Source: a virus. From it: a stretch of 25,506 nt of DNA. Shown in pieces: positions 1-8,578 of the stretch. The stretch covers positions 1-25,506 of the IMG/VR virus record IMGVR_UViG_3300021137_000086; one strand, given 5' to 3'. The position numbers and the translations under genes are program-made. The stretch's first letter is position 1, and the number at the start of each line of letters is the position of its first letter. Under the pieces are notes generated by a model. The model did not search any database. It had not been told where the DNA came from and saw nothing but the letters and a program-made list of their open reading frames with translations.

Positions 1-1095
1 GCCAACTTGCTTAACAGTCCAATTGGTTGATACAAAGTTAGACCCGCCAATTAAGCTCAATGCTTGTGCGGCTGAATTCCTTGCCACTTGGTCAATACCG
101 CCTAATCCAATAACTTGGAACTTAGACAAAACAGCGTTGTATTGAACGATTGAAGCGCCGGCTGGGATCGTATTAGTTGTGCTAAATACGTTTCCTTGTG
201 CATCCACTAATGCAGTAGCGCCACCACCCAAATTGATCGTTGCTGCCCCTGTAACAGGCGAAGGGAGATAAACAGTTACAGGCTCACCTAATGAAGCGTT
301 CGATGTAATCGCCGGAACTACAGAGCCAGTAAATACATTGCTTGCGCCTGTTAGCTGAATAGCTTGTCCAGCGTACTGTTCGATTAATTGACTAACTTGA
401 GCTGGTGTTGCGTAAAGGCTATCTGCCGTTACTTTGCTGATTTTCTGTGTAAGCGTTTCATTAATAAATGGAGCGCCACTAAGCAATGAGATATTTGAGG
501 AGGTAATTGATGTAGTCGTGGAAGATACTGTAACCACCCAAAGACCCGTATATCCAACATGAGCTGCCGGAGTAAGCTGATTGCCAGTAGTGGCAGAAAT
601 ACCAGCTTTTACTTGAATTGAGCAGAATCCACTTCTAATTGTGTTTTGGCTTGCTCCGCTATTATTCTGGCCGCTAAATGATTGCGATGGATTACTAGCG
701 TTGTAATAAGGAAGCAATACTGGGTTTTCATCAACGTCTTGATATGCAGCCTCAATTAGATAATTAATGCTGAATCCATTTGTTGTTGGTGCTGGGCAAT
801 TTAAGGTGATTGCATCTAGCAAAACACCCTGCTTAACAATTTGGTGAGTTGTATCTGCTGGGAGCGAGCTATACGCAGAGCCATCAATATTTTGTAGGCT
901 ATAAATCTCACCAGCGGAGATACTTACAGTCATGGAGGCTGGGCTTGATGCAGCGCAAGCTAATCCATTAACCGTGTTTGATGTACCAAGAATTGCAGAG
1001 GCTAGTTTTGATAAGCCAACCATGGCAAATTTATTGGTATTCAATAAATCGGTCTCTAAAGGCACGGCCCCGGGGAATACGATCTGACGATCCAT
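1..1095 (-). CDS. Tail fibre / tail collar protein, N-terminal part (runs off window)
   Basis: An open frame starts at ATG 1095 and stays open to base 1, giving 365 codons without a stop, so the C-terminus lies outside the window. The protein begins MDRQIVFPGAVPLETDLLNT and continues with low-complexity Ser/Thr/Ala/Gly-rich sequence, as in a fibre or collar protein. I recall very similar N-termini in Burkholderia-type phage tail proteins that follow the baseplate genes; that is recollection, not a search. It is the first gene after the baseplate wedge gene I, the usual place of the tail fibre in P2- and Mu-like layouts. A strong terminator sits 18 bases before its start, so it is transcriptionally set apart from the baseplate operon. 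The N-terminal part would attach the fibre to the baseplate. The receptor-binding end, if present, is not in view. Confidence 0.85.
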   Translation of the reverse strand, partial: MDRQIVFPGAVPLETDLLNTNKFAMVGLSKLASAILGTSNTVNGLACAASSPASMTVSISAGEIYSLQNIDGSAYSSLPADTTHQIVKQGVLLDAITLNCPAPTTNGFSINYLIEAAYQDVDENPVLLPYYNASNPSQSFSGQNNSGASQNTIRSGFCSIQVKAGISATTGNQLTPAAHVGYTGLWVVTVSSTTTSITSSNISLLSGAPFINETLTQKISKVTADSLYATPAQVSQLIEQYAGQAIQLTGASNVFTGSVVPAITSNASLGEPVTVYLPSPVTGAATINLGGGATALVDAQGNVFSTTNTIPAGASIVQYNAVLSKFQVIGLGGIDQVARNSAAQALSLIGGSNFVSTNWTVKQVG

Positions 1096-1112
1096 TTTTT
1101 AACCTTGATATG

Positions 1113-1136
1113 AAAAAACCCGCTAGATGCGGGTTT
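1113..1136 (-). terminator. Intrinsic terminator between baseplate gene I and tail fibre
   Basis: Arms 1116-1123 (aaacccgc) and 1129-1136 (gcgggttt) form an 8-bp stem with a 5-base loop, followed on the minus strand by six U residues (A run at 1113-1118, which overlaps the stem foot). It lies 18 bases upstream of the fibre start codon, leaving no room for a promoter between them. Confidence 0.85.
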
Positions 1137-1164
1137 AGGTGGAAATACTTAATTAGTCGCTTGG

Positions 1165-1863
1165 TTAATTCGGAGTATTAACCCAAAGGATTGTGGCTAC
1201 TGGTTTGGTTTTATCTAAAGCTGAATAGATTTGTGCGTCCGTAACCTGACTTACTAGAGAGCCGATAGGGAAATATTCTTCTTGCGATGGAGTTCTATAC
1301 GCCCCTACAGAAGATCCGTAGCCGGCAATAAAAGGAATACCCACTCTAGGCAATGCCTTGACCTTGATAAATGCCTGATAAGGCAAAAGATCGGAGCCAT
1401 ATCCGCCCGCTAAACCATACCCAAAATTGGGAGCGCCATAAGCGCCTGTATCGGGAACTCGTAGAGGCTCGAATATTCTAGGTGTTGACCCGGTTAATTG
1501 AAAAACGACATTATTTATGGCCTTTCTAGTAGCCTTCTCCTGAAATAACCCCATGAGGATTTCTCGCCTGAAAGAATCGTCCGACTGTACCGGGCCTCGT
1601 ACTAATGAATTGCCGTAATAGTCATAGGCAATCATATCTAGCCAGCCACCAGTAGCGGTGGATATTCTTGTTTGATATGTTGCGTAACGAATCAAGGAGT
1701 AAATGAAACTGTATGTATAAGCAATCCCCTGTAATAGAGCGCTTAATATAGGAGTGCCATCGCTATACCAATTCGGTAGTAACGATAAAAGCCTATCAAA
1801 TATATTTCCCTCAGTTCCAACACCTAAGTCTTTGACTGGTCCAGTTTTTGAGTTAAGCGCCAT
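1165..1863 (-). CDS. Baseplate wedge protein, P2 gpI-like position
   Basis: This 232-residue protein directly follows the baseplate J gene (1 base between the J stop and its ATG) and precedes the tail fibre, which is the position of P2 gene I / Mu gp48, the wedge subunit linking baseplate and fibre. The N-terminal half, about residues 20-115, is helical and aromatic (LLPNWYSDGTPILSALLQGI, then a run of Tyr and Phe). The C-terminal half is Gly/Tyr-rich (about residues 135-185, with YGAPNFGYGLAGGYGSD) and probably forms the fibre-facing part. I do not recognise a P2 gpI sequence signature strictly; similar proteins are annotated as phage tail proteins of the DUF2612 kind. The role is therefore mainly from synteny. 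It is the last gene before a terminator. Confidence 0.7.
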   Translation of the reverse strand: MALNSKTGPVKDLGVGTEGNIFDRLLSLLPNWYSDGTPILSALLQGIAYTYSFIYSLIRYATYQTRISTATGGWLDMIAYDYYGNSLVRGPVQSDDSFRREILMGLFQEKATRKAINNVVFQLTGSTPRIFEPLRVPDTGAYGAPNFGYGLAGGYGSDLLPYQAFIKVKALPRVGIPFIAGYGSSVGAYRTPSQEEYFPIGSLVSQVTDAQIYSALDKTKPVATILWVNTPN

Positions 1864-1864
1864 A

Positions 1865-2998
1865 TTATCCCGATGTGACTACTATTGAGCCAGATTTAAT
1901 TGAATTGTTATATCCAGCAGAAAAATCACTAGATAACCCATTTATAGCTATTTGTGAAACATTGATAACGCCACTTGATGCACCGTAAGCCACTTGCACA
2001 AGTCTTGTATTTGCAAGTGACACACCAAGACCAAGGCTATTTACATAGTCTTTAATTGCCAAGCTAACAATGTCAATTGTTGCGGAATTGTTATAGGCCG
2101 GATCTATGGTGATGACTAGAGAAACATCAGCCATTAATACTGTTGGCGCAAAAATTCCAAATGTTGAAGTAATAGGTCTAACTGCATCTACTGAGTTATA
2201 AACGCTTGATAGTAGAGAGCTAGACGGATAACCCGTGCCATCATCCACCACCAAATAGAAGTAGCCTAGCTTTGGAGTTCCGTCTAATTGCTGATTTTCA
2301 ACAAGAACATAACTCAGCCCTATTTGAAGGCTTGAGGCAGCATAGCCTACTGACTGTTTTGTAGCCTTGGAAAGACTTGCGATATAGGCGATAAATCTAG
2401 CCCTTAAATCTGCGTCGGACTCTGCATCTGAGCCGTTCTCAATGGCAGCGCTATTTGTTACTGCATCAACACCGGGAATTGATTGTGCGACAGTATTTAT
2501 GCCGCCAATGGCTGCGTTAGCTGAGAAGCCAGCAATAACCGCTTGAACTGGAATAGTTATAGACTGAACCCCAGCAAGCAGGATATACAACCCTGAACCT
2601 TGGTAAAAGTTAATATTAGTCGTATCTGCCGTTACAGCGTATTGCTGAGAGCCGTCAGAACTTTGAACTAAAGCCCCAACTGGAATGGTGGCTTGGTTTG
2701 TGGCTGTGAATCTTGAAAATGTTACTCGACCTGTAGCCCTATTTGCAGGCAAGCGAGTAATCCCATAATCGGCTACCCAAGAATCTAAGTCCGATCCTGT
2801 GGAGGTTGTAGCCCTTGTTATGGCGAGCAATTGCAGGATCATGCCCTGTAACCACATTGCAACGGCAGAGCTTGATTCCACGATTGATCTCAAAATACTA
2901 CCAATGGATAAATCAACTAAGGACGAGCTACTACCTTGAATGGCGGTTACTTGATCCTGAACTAATTGCTGAAAACTTTTAATTTGTAGATTTGCCAT
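1865..2998 (-). CDS. Baseplate J-like protein (wedge, P2 gpJ / Mu gp47 family)
   Basis: A 377-residue protein with the features of the baseplate J family: N-terminal helix (residues 1-80) including SIGSILRSIVESSSAVAMW, then DLDSWVADYGITRLPANRAT, which matches the family pattern of a D-x-W followed by an R-x-P-A turn. A central beta region (about residues 88-190) is followed by DAESDADLRARFIAYIASLS, another family hallmark. The C-terminus is a predicted repeat of small beta domains. Family members are wedge components that surround the hub and switch the baseplate before sheath contraction. Its ATG overlaps the stop of gene W by one base (TAATG), indicating translational coupling. The length is normal for the family. 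Confidence 0.9.
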   Translation of the reverse strand: MANLQIKSFQQLVQDQVTAIQGSSSSLVDLSIGSILRSIVESSSAVAMWLQGMILQLLAITRATTSTGSDLDSWVADYGITRLPANRATGRVTFSRFTATNQATIPVGALVQSSDGSQQYAVTADTTNINFYQGSGLYILLAGVQSITIPVQAVIAGFSANAAIGGINTVAQSIPGVDAVTNSAAIENGSDAESDADLRARFIAYIASLSKATKQSVGYAASSLQIGLSYVLVENQQLDGTPKLGYFYLVVDDGTGYPSSSLLSSVYNSVDAVRPITSTFGIFAPTVLMADVSLVITIDPAYNNSATIDIVSLAIKDYVNSLGLGVSLANTRLVQVAYGASSGVINVSQIAINGLSSDFSAGYNNSIKSGSIVVTSG

Positions 2999-3381
2999 TA
3001 TTGGTTCACATTAAAATTTAGATTGACTGGGTTACCAGTAACAGCATCTTCGTATTGAATTTCTACAAAAATTCCACCAGTAATTCCACCATTAATCGGT
3101 GTTACATTGATTACAGGTTGAGATGATCTTGAAACCGCTTCCTCTAAAAATAACTGCCCTTGAATAAGAGCGGTAATTTTGGGAATATCGGCAAGTTGAC
3201 CAATGTACTGAGCAATCCCAGCGCCGTAATCAGGATGAAATAGATAATCGCCGGGGTTTGTTAATAACCTTCTTAGAACCCTTTGTTGGCCTAAGACTGT
3301 ATCGCTCACGCTTAATAAATCCCCGGAAGATGAAGTGCTTAAATCTGATCCGATGTAGTGGTAAAGATCATTTAATGTCAT
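2998..3381 (-). CDS. Baseplate wedge protein, gpW / gp25-like
   Basis: This 127-residue protein matches the T4 gp25 / P2 gpW lysozyme-like wedge family in size, place and motifs. It has an N-terminal region, then QQRVLRRLLTNPGDYLFHPD (about residues 32-51) followed by YGAGIAQYIGQ, the conserved loop seen in gp25-like proteins, and a C-terminal beta segment ending in N-x-N-x-N (NLNFNVNQ). The family joins the central hub to the wedges and initiates sheath assembly. The ATG overlaps the stop codon of the spike gene by 4 bases (ATGA), and its stop overlaps the start of J by one base. Confidence 0.85.
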   Translation of the reverse strand: MTLNDLYHYIGSDLSTSSSGDLLSVSDTVLGQQRVLRRLLTNPGDYLFHPDYGAGIAQYIGQLADIPKITALIQGQLFLEEAVSRSSQPVINVTPINGGITGGIFVEIQYEDAVTGNPVNLNFNVNQ

Positions 3382-4091
3382 GCCTGTGCCTTAGTAGTTG
3401 CTGCGCTTTGACCCTGTGCAGTATGGTGATGTGCCTCAAGATCAATACCATTGCTAGAGATGCCGCCTCCAGTATTGGTAACGCCTCCAGAAATACTTGC
3501 GCCTTTACCGCCTCCGCTATTGCTTCCTGACATACCGGATTGATAAGTTAAGAGACCTTGTACTGTCACTGCTTTTGTAAATGTCGTAATGGCGTTAACT
3601 GTCAAGTTAATAGCCTTTAACAGCATATTTCCAGCCGCCGTAATTGAGGCATCTCCTTTGACGCTTGCAGTCAAATTGCCACCTACAGTTGCATTTAAGT
3701 CTGATGAGGTAACCGCCTCCACCGTTCCATCATTGTGAAATTTTAGTAAAGATCCGCTTTTATGAACTAACCAAAACTCACCCGAAGGACAAGGCAATGG
3801 GCGGTCTTGATCGTTAAAAAATCTCAAGCCAACAGAGCCACCAAATCCATCTGCTTCCTGATAATTGATCTCGACTGCATCACCGATAGATGGAGGGCTA
3901 AATAAGCCCCACCCATTGCCTATCCAAAGAGATTTAAGAGGAATCCAGCCTGTTAAAACTCCGTCAGGCTGAATCATTACTTTAACGCTATAGGTAGATG
4001 GGTCATACCCTGAAATAGTGCCTTGGCGTGTATTTAAGCCTTGGTTAGCCATTTGTGCAGTAGCTTTAACACTATTTAAAAAATGGCGCAT
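3378..4091 (-). CDS. Baseplate spike / assembly protein V (P2 gpV-like)
   Basis: The protein (237 residues from the ATG at 4091) has an N-terminal OB-fold-type segment (about residues 20-110, with GTISGYDPSTYSVKVMIQPD and SPPSIGDAVEINYQEADGFG) followed by a beta-helical needle with short repeats (about residues 120-190, GTVEAVTSSDLNATVGGNL). Near the C-terminus is a HHHT segment (residues 221-224), matching the H-x-H iron-binding tip motif of P2 gpV / Mu gp45 spikes. The spike forms the membrane-piercing tip of the contractile tail. A GTG lies one codon upstream at 4094; I prefer the ATG because it makes a TGATG junction with the preceding hub gene. Confidence 0.9.
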   Translation of the reverse strand: MRHFLNSVKATAQMANQGLNTRQGTISGYDPSTYSVKVMIQPDGVLTGWIPLKSLWIGNGWGLFSPPSIGDAVEINYQEADGFGGSVGLRFFNDQDRPLPCPSGEFWLVHKSGSLLKFHNDGTVEAVTSSDLNATVGGNLTASVKGDASITAAGNMLLKAINLTVNAITTFTKAVTVQGLLTYQSGMSGSNSGGGKGASISGGVTNTGGGISSNGIDLEAHHHTAQGQSAATTKAQA

Positions 4092-5272
4092 CACGATGTA
4101 ACCACCAAATCAGGACTTGTATTTTTAGCTCTTATATTCATTCTGTAGCCTTCATGGGTACTCATGGAGCGCATTACGCTATCAGGGAAATAGTCTTGGT
4201 CAAAACTACTATTTGTCCCCTGCACTCTTAGCAACATTTCGCAATTTAAGATGGAATCAGCAGGCATATAAGCCGTTAATGTCATCTCATGCGCCACAAT
4301 TTGACCGTATCGTGTAACGGCTTCTTTAGTCGCTTGCTCTTGCGTTAAGTTTGGGACTGTATAGCGGTAATTCGTAGTATGTGGAACGGATTGCCCCGGC
4401 TTAATCCCCTTACTGGCTTTTGGGAAGTATGCGGAGAATCCTGTTTTTTGCTTTGAATTCCAGCTATGAATCTCAACAGTAACGCCCTTAGATATATGGA
4501 GCGCCCTTGAGAATGAAAGCTCTACTGCATTAGATATTGGATAAGCACGATTTTCATTTGATTCGTCCCAATTTAAGAGATAAACGTCCTTCTCCACTTT
4601 TTGCTTTCCGAAGAATAATTCTTTGCCTGAGATATAGACTAAGAACCCTTCCATATTTGCGAGAAATATTAGTAGATCCCAGTCGCTTGAATCGGTCTTA
4701 ACATTGTCATGGTCTATTTGGTAATAAACACCTGCTTTTGTTTTAGTGGGTGTAATGTTCTTTACGCCTAAACCATGCTTTTTAGCAAGTAAGGTAGCTA
4801 TTCCGCTGGAGGTCTCATTTACATAGTGATCGCTCGACTTGGTATCAATCAACAATGCCGTTAAATCACGACCATGAAGCTCAATAGTTCCTCGAACGGG
4901 GTTGTAGCTAATCTCATCAACAGAGCCATAAATAAGGCTATCTTCATCACTAGGTAGGTAGTTCTCAGGGCTTAATGGATCTTCATTGGCGTATATCTGA
5001 GCGCTAATAAAGGATTGATTAGAAAACCACTCAATGCCCATGCCTATTGGCAGAATTGAAGAAATTAAATGGATTCTGAAAGTATCAGCGCCACGGAAAG
5101 TATTATTTTCAACTTCCCATGACTCCCAGCAATCGAACAGGGTTACATTTGTGGTGGCCCTTGATTTCTCAACTCCAGCATCATCTCTAACAATTACTGT
5201 ACCGCTTAATTTGATGGCGCCTCTTGGCTGTCTAGCCATAGGCATCATCACCTCATCGGAAGTATTAAGCAT
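4091..5272 (-). CDS. Baseplate hub protein (P2 gpD / Mu gp44-like)
   Basis: A 393-residue protein between the LysM tail protein X and the spike gene, the fixed place of the tail hub (P2 gpD, T4 gp27-like). It shows hub-like features: SVDEISYNPVRGTIELHGRD (about residues 117-136), a region with SSGIATLLAKKHGLGVKN (about residues 155-172), and WDLLIFLANMEGFLVYISGK (about residues 198-217), which match late-control-D / hub proteins in layout. The hub trimer caps the tube and carries the spike. The ATG at 5272 overlaps the end of gene X by 8 bases. Alternative starts at 5248, 5245 or 5239 follow a GAGG and would shorten the protein by 8-11 residues, so the exact start is open. The stop overlaps the start of the spike gene. 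Confidence 0.85.
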   Translation of the reverse strand: MLNTSDEVMMPMARQPRGAIKLSGTVIVRDDAGVEKSRATTNVTLFDCWESWEVENNTFRGADTFRIHLISSILPIGMGIEWFSNQSFISAQIYANEDPLSPENYLPSDEDSLIYGSVDEISYNPVRGTIELHGRDLTALLIDTKSSDHYVNETSSGIATLLAKKHGLGVKNITPTKTKAGVYYQIDHDNVKTDSSDWDLLIFLANMEGFLVYISGKELFFGKQKVEKDVYLLNWDESNENRAYPISNAVELSFSRALHISKGVTVEIHSWNSKQKTGFSAYFPKASKGIKPGQSVPHTTNYRYTVPNLTQEQATKEAVTRYGQIVAHEMTLTAYMPADSILNCEMLLRVQGTNSSFDQDYFPDSVMRSMSTHEGYRMNIRAKNTSPDLVVTS

Positions 5273-5450
5273 TCCAAATACCTGTATTAATTTTGTTGTA
5301 GTCAGGAATATTTAAAGTAACTATTCCGATTAATTGTGGGTCGGTTAAGCCATTGGCTTGGGCAATTTGCACCCAGCCCATTGGGTCGCCGTAATACTGC
5401 GAAGCAATCTGATATAGGTTTCCACCAGCTACTGTAATTTGCTTACTCAT
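5265..5450 (-). CDS. Tail protein X, LysM domain (P2 gpX-like)
   Basis: This 61-residue protein is almost entirely one LysM-type domain: GGNLYQIASQYYGDPMGWVQ (about residues 9-28), IAQANGLTDP, then an IVTLNIPD strand close to the end. Its place between the DNA-circularisation-like protein and the hub is that of P2 gpX and similar small LysM proteins, which in contractile tails bind where the tube, hub and tape measure meet; peptidoglycan binding is not implied. ATG 5450 overlaps the preceding stop by 4 bases (ATGA), and it overlaps the hub gene by 8 bases. Confidence 0.9.
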   Translation of the reverse strand: MSKQITVAGGNLYQIASQYYGDPMGWVQIAQANGLTDPQLIGIVTLNIPDYNKINTGIWNA

Positions 5451-6244
5451 TTTCCAATAGTCCTCAAGTTATTCTGTATGCGCCCAATAACAGAGGCAGC
5501 ACTTACTAGCGCAATCCCTGTAGATACGGCATTGGCTTGCGTGGCGAATCCAGCAGTTTGAGAAGAAATGCCTGCACCAGAGACTACGCCGCCAACCGAC
5601 GAAGTGCCGCTAATTAAAGTGGAGTTTGCAGTTAAGAGCGTTCCTACTTGTGATCCCATTGCCGCCAAAGGAAGCGCTAACGCTAGGAGTGAGCTAGGGG
5701 AAGCATTTTTCAAGTTGCCAGCAGTAGCTAAAGCAATATTGGCAGTAATCAACATGGATGACAGAGTGGCATCATCTAAGCCGCCAGCGAGTAAACCTAA
5801 TGCCCCGAAGTCATCTCCAATAAGCTGATCTACGCTAGGTAGAGGCTTGGATAGAATTGGAGTGGTTAAGTCTTGAACTACCTCAAAGGAGATTTTGTAA
5901 GTGAGCCTATAGAACTGGTGGAAGTCGCACTTAAACGACTTAATAACCACCTCAAATCGAAATTGACTCCAAGAGAGAATCCACTTCTTGCCACCTTTTC
6001 TTAACCCGTCAAGGTACTTCGCTCTAGCCACACCCTGAGAGCCTACAAAGTGGCCCGACCATTCGATGTTGTCTTGGGTAGCACCCATTACATCAACCAC
6101 CCTAGAGCCTCCTACACGCTCATGGACAGTCATTCGTTGATCGCCGCCAAAGTTAATGGTTTGCGGAATCTCATAGCGTGCGAATGAGAAGAACTCAAGC
6201 GTCTTAGGATTTTTAAGCGTTAATAGTGTATTTGGAAATGACAT
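5447..6244 (-). CDS. Inner baseplate / DNA-circularisation-like tail protein
   Basis: A 265-residue protein. The N-terminal half (about residues 1-130) is beta-rich, with MTVHERVGGSRVVDVMGATQ and later YRLTYKISFEVVQD, resembling in layout the N-terminal domain of Mu gp43 / XkdP-type proteins (DNA_circ_N family) found between tape measure and LysM protein. The C-terminal half (about residues 135-265) is Ala/Ser/Leu-rich and probably helical, perhaps contacting the tape measure. In contractile tails this class joins the tape measure and tube tip to the hub. The old name 'DNA circularisation' is historical. Start ATG 6244 overlaps the tape-measure stop by one base (TAATG). Family assignment is from position and weak motif similarity. 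Confidence 0.65.
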   Translation of the reverse strand: MSFPNTLLTLKNPKTLEFFSFARYEIPQTINFGGDQRMTVHERVGGSRVVDVMGATQDNIEWSGHFVGSQGVARAKYLDGLRKGGKKWILSWSQFRFEVVIKSFKCDFHQFYRLTYKISFEVVQDLTTPILSKPLPSVDQLIGDDFGALGLLAGGLDDATLSSMLITANIALATAGNLKNASPSSLLALALPLAAMGSQVGTLLTANSTLISGTSSVGGVVSGAGISSQTAGFATQANAVSTGIALVSAASVIGRIQNNLRTIGK

Positions 6245-8199
6245 TAATTAACTCCTACGGATCTAGGACTCATGGATGGGTCATATTGAGATCCACTTAA
6301 TGAGGGTCTATTTGCTTCTATTGCTTGATGGGTGGTTACAGCTCTAGCAACTTCTCTGCTATTTATCTGAATAGATGTATTTACTTGAATTGGCTTTTCA
6401 GCATTTTTTACCCATGTACCGCTCCTTCCTGCTCGTACAAAATGCTCACCCTCATGGTCTTTTTTTGCAGCCGCTATTTTTTGCGCTTGAGAGGCAGGCA
6501 TACCAGTAGCATCATCAATCCATGTGCCAGTTTTAACGCCCCTACCATCAGGCCTCCAATGCTGACCAGGGTGAGAGCTATCAGTTTTGCTGTTGAAAAT
6601 ATCCCTTGAAAGCACCCAAGACATTGCGGAAACAGCCCCAACTAAAAGACCAATACCAGCAACAGCAGTCATAATAATTGTTCCTCCAGCCGCCAGAGAT
6701 CCAATTGATGCGCCCAACCTTCCAATTCCAGTGGATGACACAGCAGCTCCAGCAGAAACAGTAGGAAGCGATGCTCCTAAAATTTGCATAGCAATTGCGG
6801 CAGGCTTCAATAGGTCAAGACCCATTAAAGATGCTGTAAATAACATCATAGCCCCTCTTGCCAATGCAATACCGGCAATAAGCGCAAATGTCTTTAAGAT
6901 AAATTCCGTTATGGTCGGGTATTTCTTGGTGAAATCCGTAATCTTGTCAATAACGCTAATTAATATCTCTAGAGACTTAATGGCTATCGGCAAGATTTTC
7001 TGGCCGAGCTCCAATTTAAGACTTGCTAACTTGGCTTCATATTGAATTTCCTGACCCATCAGTGTTTTTGATCCAGCCTTGGCGAGATCGTCAATCCCCA
7101 TCGCTCCTTGTGCAGCATCTATATGCTTTTGAATGTTGAATCGCTCCATATACATAGAGGTCCAAAGATTGCCGGCGGTGCGATTGCTAAATAGCTTTGC
7201 TATAGCCATTTGCATTTCATCGCCATCCTTAATGCCCTGCTTTTTCAGCCTTGGAATGATTACCTCATTCATGTATCTAAATTGATCCGTTTTGAACAAG
7301 TCAGCCTGAACGATTGACTCAGAGTCTAGCTTTGTGACATGGCCAGTTTTCCCATAATGTATTTTTGATTTATCTAGCAATCCATCTTTAGCCATCAACT
7401 CCGCTACTTGTTGGGTTGTTCTCCCCATATACATATTTTGAAATCCGGACATTAAGCTAGTGCCAACCCTAGAGCCGCGTTGCTCTTGCATCATGTGCAT
7501 CAAACCAAAATAGAACGCTTGATCGTCTAAGCCTTTGGCGGCTACACCGCCAGTTTTAATCATTGCAAGGTAATCCGATGGCTTTACCAGACCGCCTGAT
7601 GCTGTATAAGCCCGGGTCATAAAGTCCATCGTTTCCTTTAGCTTTTCTTCGCTAAATTTTCCTGTAACCCTATCCGTTACAGCGCCACGCAATTCACCGA
7701 CCTTTAATGCCGCCATGAATTGCTGCTCCATGTTAGCCCCATGACCATTACCCATTACCGATTCAATCCCAAACTTCATCTTTAGAAGCATTGGCGTCAC
7801 AGCCTCCGCTTCATGCTGATCTCTTAGGATTGATGTGGTTTCGGATAGCATCTTCATGGTATCAGTTGCACTGGCGCCCATTATTTTCTGAGCCCTAGCA
7901 AACTTATCGGCCTGCACCAACGCGGAATCGCCAACACCTTGAGCAGATAGCTTGCCCATTTCCTGCTGGTATTTTTTTGCCTCATCCAGTGGACCCTTAA
8001 ACATATGAATCCCAATACCACCCATTGCTACCAGCCCACCGCCAATCATTGCAGTTTGACCAATCCGCTTTAATTGGGCGTTTAATTCTTTTGCCCCTAA
8101 ATTTGCTGTGGCAAAATGCTTTGACATACTGGCCAGACCAGCCGTAACATTTTCTACAAGCGCTATTTTTACCGCAATCTTATAGGCATCTATGCTCAT
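6244..8199 (-). CDS. Tail tape measure protein
   Basis: The largest gene of the tail operon (651 residues from ATG 8199). A TTG one codon upstream at 8202 is less likely, because an AGAGAG lies 6 bases before the ATG. The protein is helical, has a short hydrophobic stretch at about residues 50-67 (MIGGGLVAMGGIGIHMF) and a long hydrophobic, Gly/Ala-rich part at about residues 430-545, as in tape measures that insert into the inner membrane during DNA entry. It sits between the tail completion and chaperone genes and the baseplate genes, as expected. At roughly 0.15 nm per residue it would set a tail near 100 nm; this is a rule-of-thumb estimate. Its 5' end overlaps a divergent gene on the plus strand by 8 bases, which is unusual. 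Confidence 0.9.
   Translation of the reverse strand: MSIDAYKIAVKIALVENVTAGLASMSKHFATANLGAKELNAQLKRIGQTAMIGGGLVAMGGIGIHMFKGPLDEAKKYQQEMGKLSAQGVGDSALVQADKFARAQKIMGASATDTMKMLSETTSILRDQHEAEAVTPMLLKMKFGIESVMGNGHGANMEQQFMAALKVGELRGAVTDRVTGKFSEEKLKETMDFMTRAYTASGGLVKPSDYLAMIKTGGVAAKGLDDQAFYFGLMHMMQEQRGSRVGTSLMSGFQNMYMGRTTQQVAELMAKDGLLDKSKIHYGKTGHVTKLDSESIVQADLFKTDQFRYMNEVIIPRLKKQGIKDGDEMQMAIAKLFSNRTAGNLWTSMYMERFNIQKHIDAAQGAMGIDDLAKAGSKTLMGQEIQYEAKLASLKLELGQKILPIAIKSLEILISVIDKITDFTKKYPTITEFILKTFALIAGIALARGAMMLFTASLMGLDLLKPAAIAMQILGASLPTVSAGAAVSSTGIGRLGASIGSLAAGGTIIMTAVAGIGLLVGAVSAMSWVLSRDIFNSKTDSSHPGQHWRPDGRGVKTGTWIDDATGMPASQAQKIAAAKKDHEGEHFVRAGRSGTWVKNAEKPIQVNTSIQINSREVARAVTTHQAIEANRPSLSGSQYDPSMSPRSVGVN
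8121..8150 (+). promoter_or_regulatory. Sigma70-like promoter for the plus-strand moron genes
   Basis: TTGACA at 8121-8126 is a perfect -35 box. With an 18-base spacer it is followed by TAACAT at 8145-8150 (4 of 6 matches to TATAAT). It lies inside the 5' part of the tape-measure gene but faces the other way, and predicts a start near 8157, about 35 bases before the ATG at 8192. Promoter function is inferred from sequence only. Confidence 0.6.
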
Positions 8200-8578
8200 C
8201 AAATTCTCTCTTTTTTTGTCGATTCTTTTAGCATCTGTTAGCTATGGAGCTAATATGGGAAGCCCTAAAGCTGGGGATAAAGTCAGATTAATCAGCCCGG
8301 GCCATGTTTGCAGTACTAGGGAATCGGCAGAGCAGGCTTTAAATATGGCGCACTCTCAATTGCTTGGAAGGCACCCAAACTGGTACGCAAATAATTTAGG
8401 CTATGACATAAGCGTACTATGCAGGGATATGCTCAACACAAATACTGGAATTGCATCTGTTGTAAGTTCCGATAAAAATGATCTTCTTTTTATAAAAATC
8501 AAATTTCAGCCATATCAGACGAATAAAGAGCAGTTCATATACTTTGCGCCACAAGAATTCCTAGAGAAAGCTCAATGA
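8192..8578 (+). CDS. Secreted protein, moron-type gene 1 (unknown function)
   Basis: A 128-residue protein on the strand opposite to the late genes. The N-terminus is a good Sec signal peptide: MLIKFSLFLSILLASVSYGA, with a likely cleavage after SYG (residue 19) or the next Ala. The mature part has two Cys (in HVCS, about residue 40, and LCRD, about residue 77) that could form a periplasmic disulfide. A GDKVRLI strand near the start and beta-strand runs at the end suggest a small SH3-like beta fold; this is a guess. The ATG overlaps the 5' end of the tape measure gene by 8 bases, and no strong ribosome binding site is seen, only a weak AGG. It overlaps the next gene by ATGA. I do not recognise a family. 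Lysogenic conversion or superinfection exclusion would fit a secreted moron product, but nothing in the sequence proves this. Confidence 0.7.
   Translation: MLIKFSLFLSILLASVSYGANMGSPKAGDKVRLISPGHVCSTRESAEQALNMAHSQLLGRHPNWYANNLGYDISVLCRDMLNTNTGIASVVSSDKNDLLFIKIKFQPYQTNKEQFIYFAPQEFLEKAQ

Noticed and set aside
6587-7045. Plus-strand 152-codon frame inside the tape-measure gene
   Set aside because: Its sequence is the antisense of the hydrophobic Ala/Gly-rich part of the tape measure, and no promoter or ribosome site precedes it. The minus-strand gene explains the region fully.
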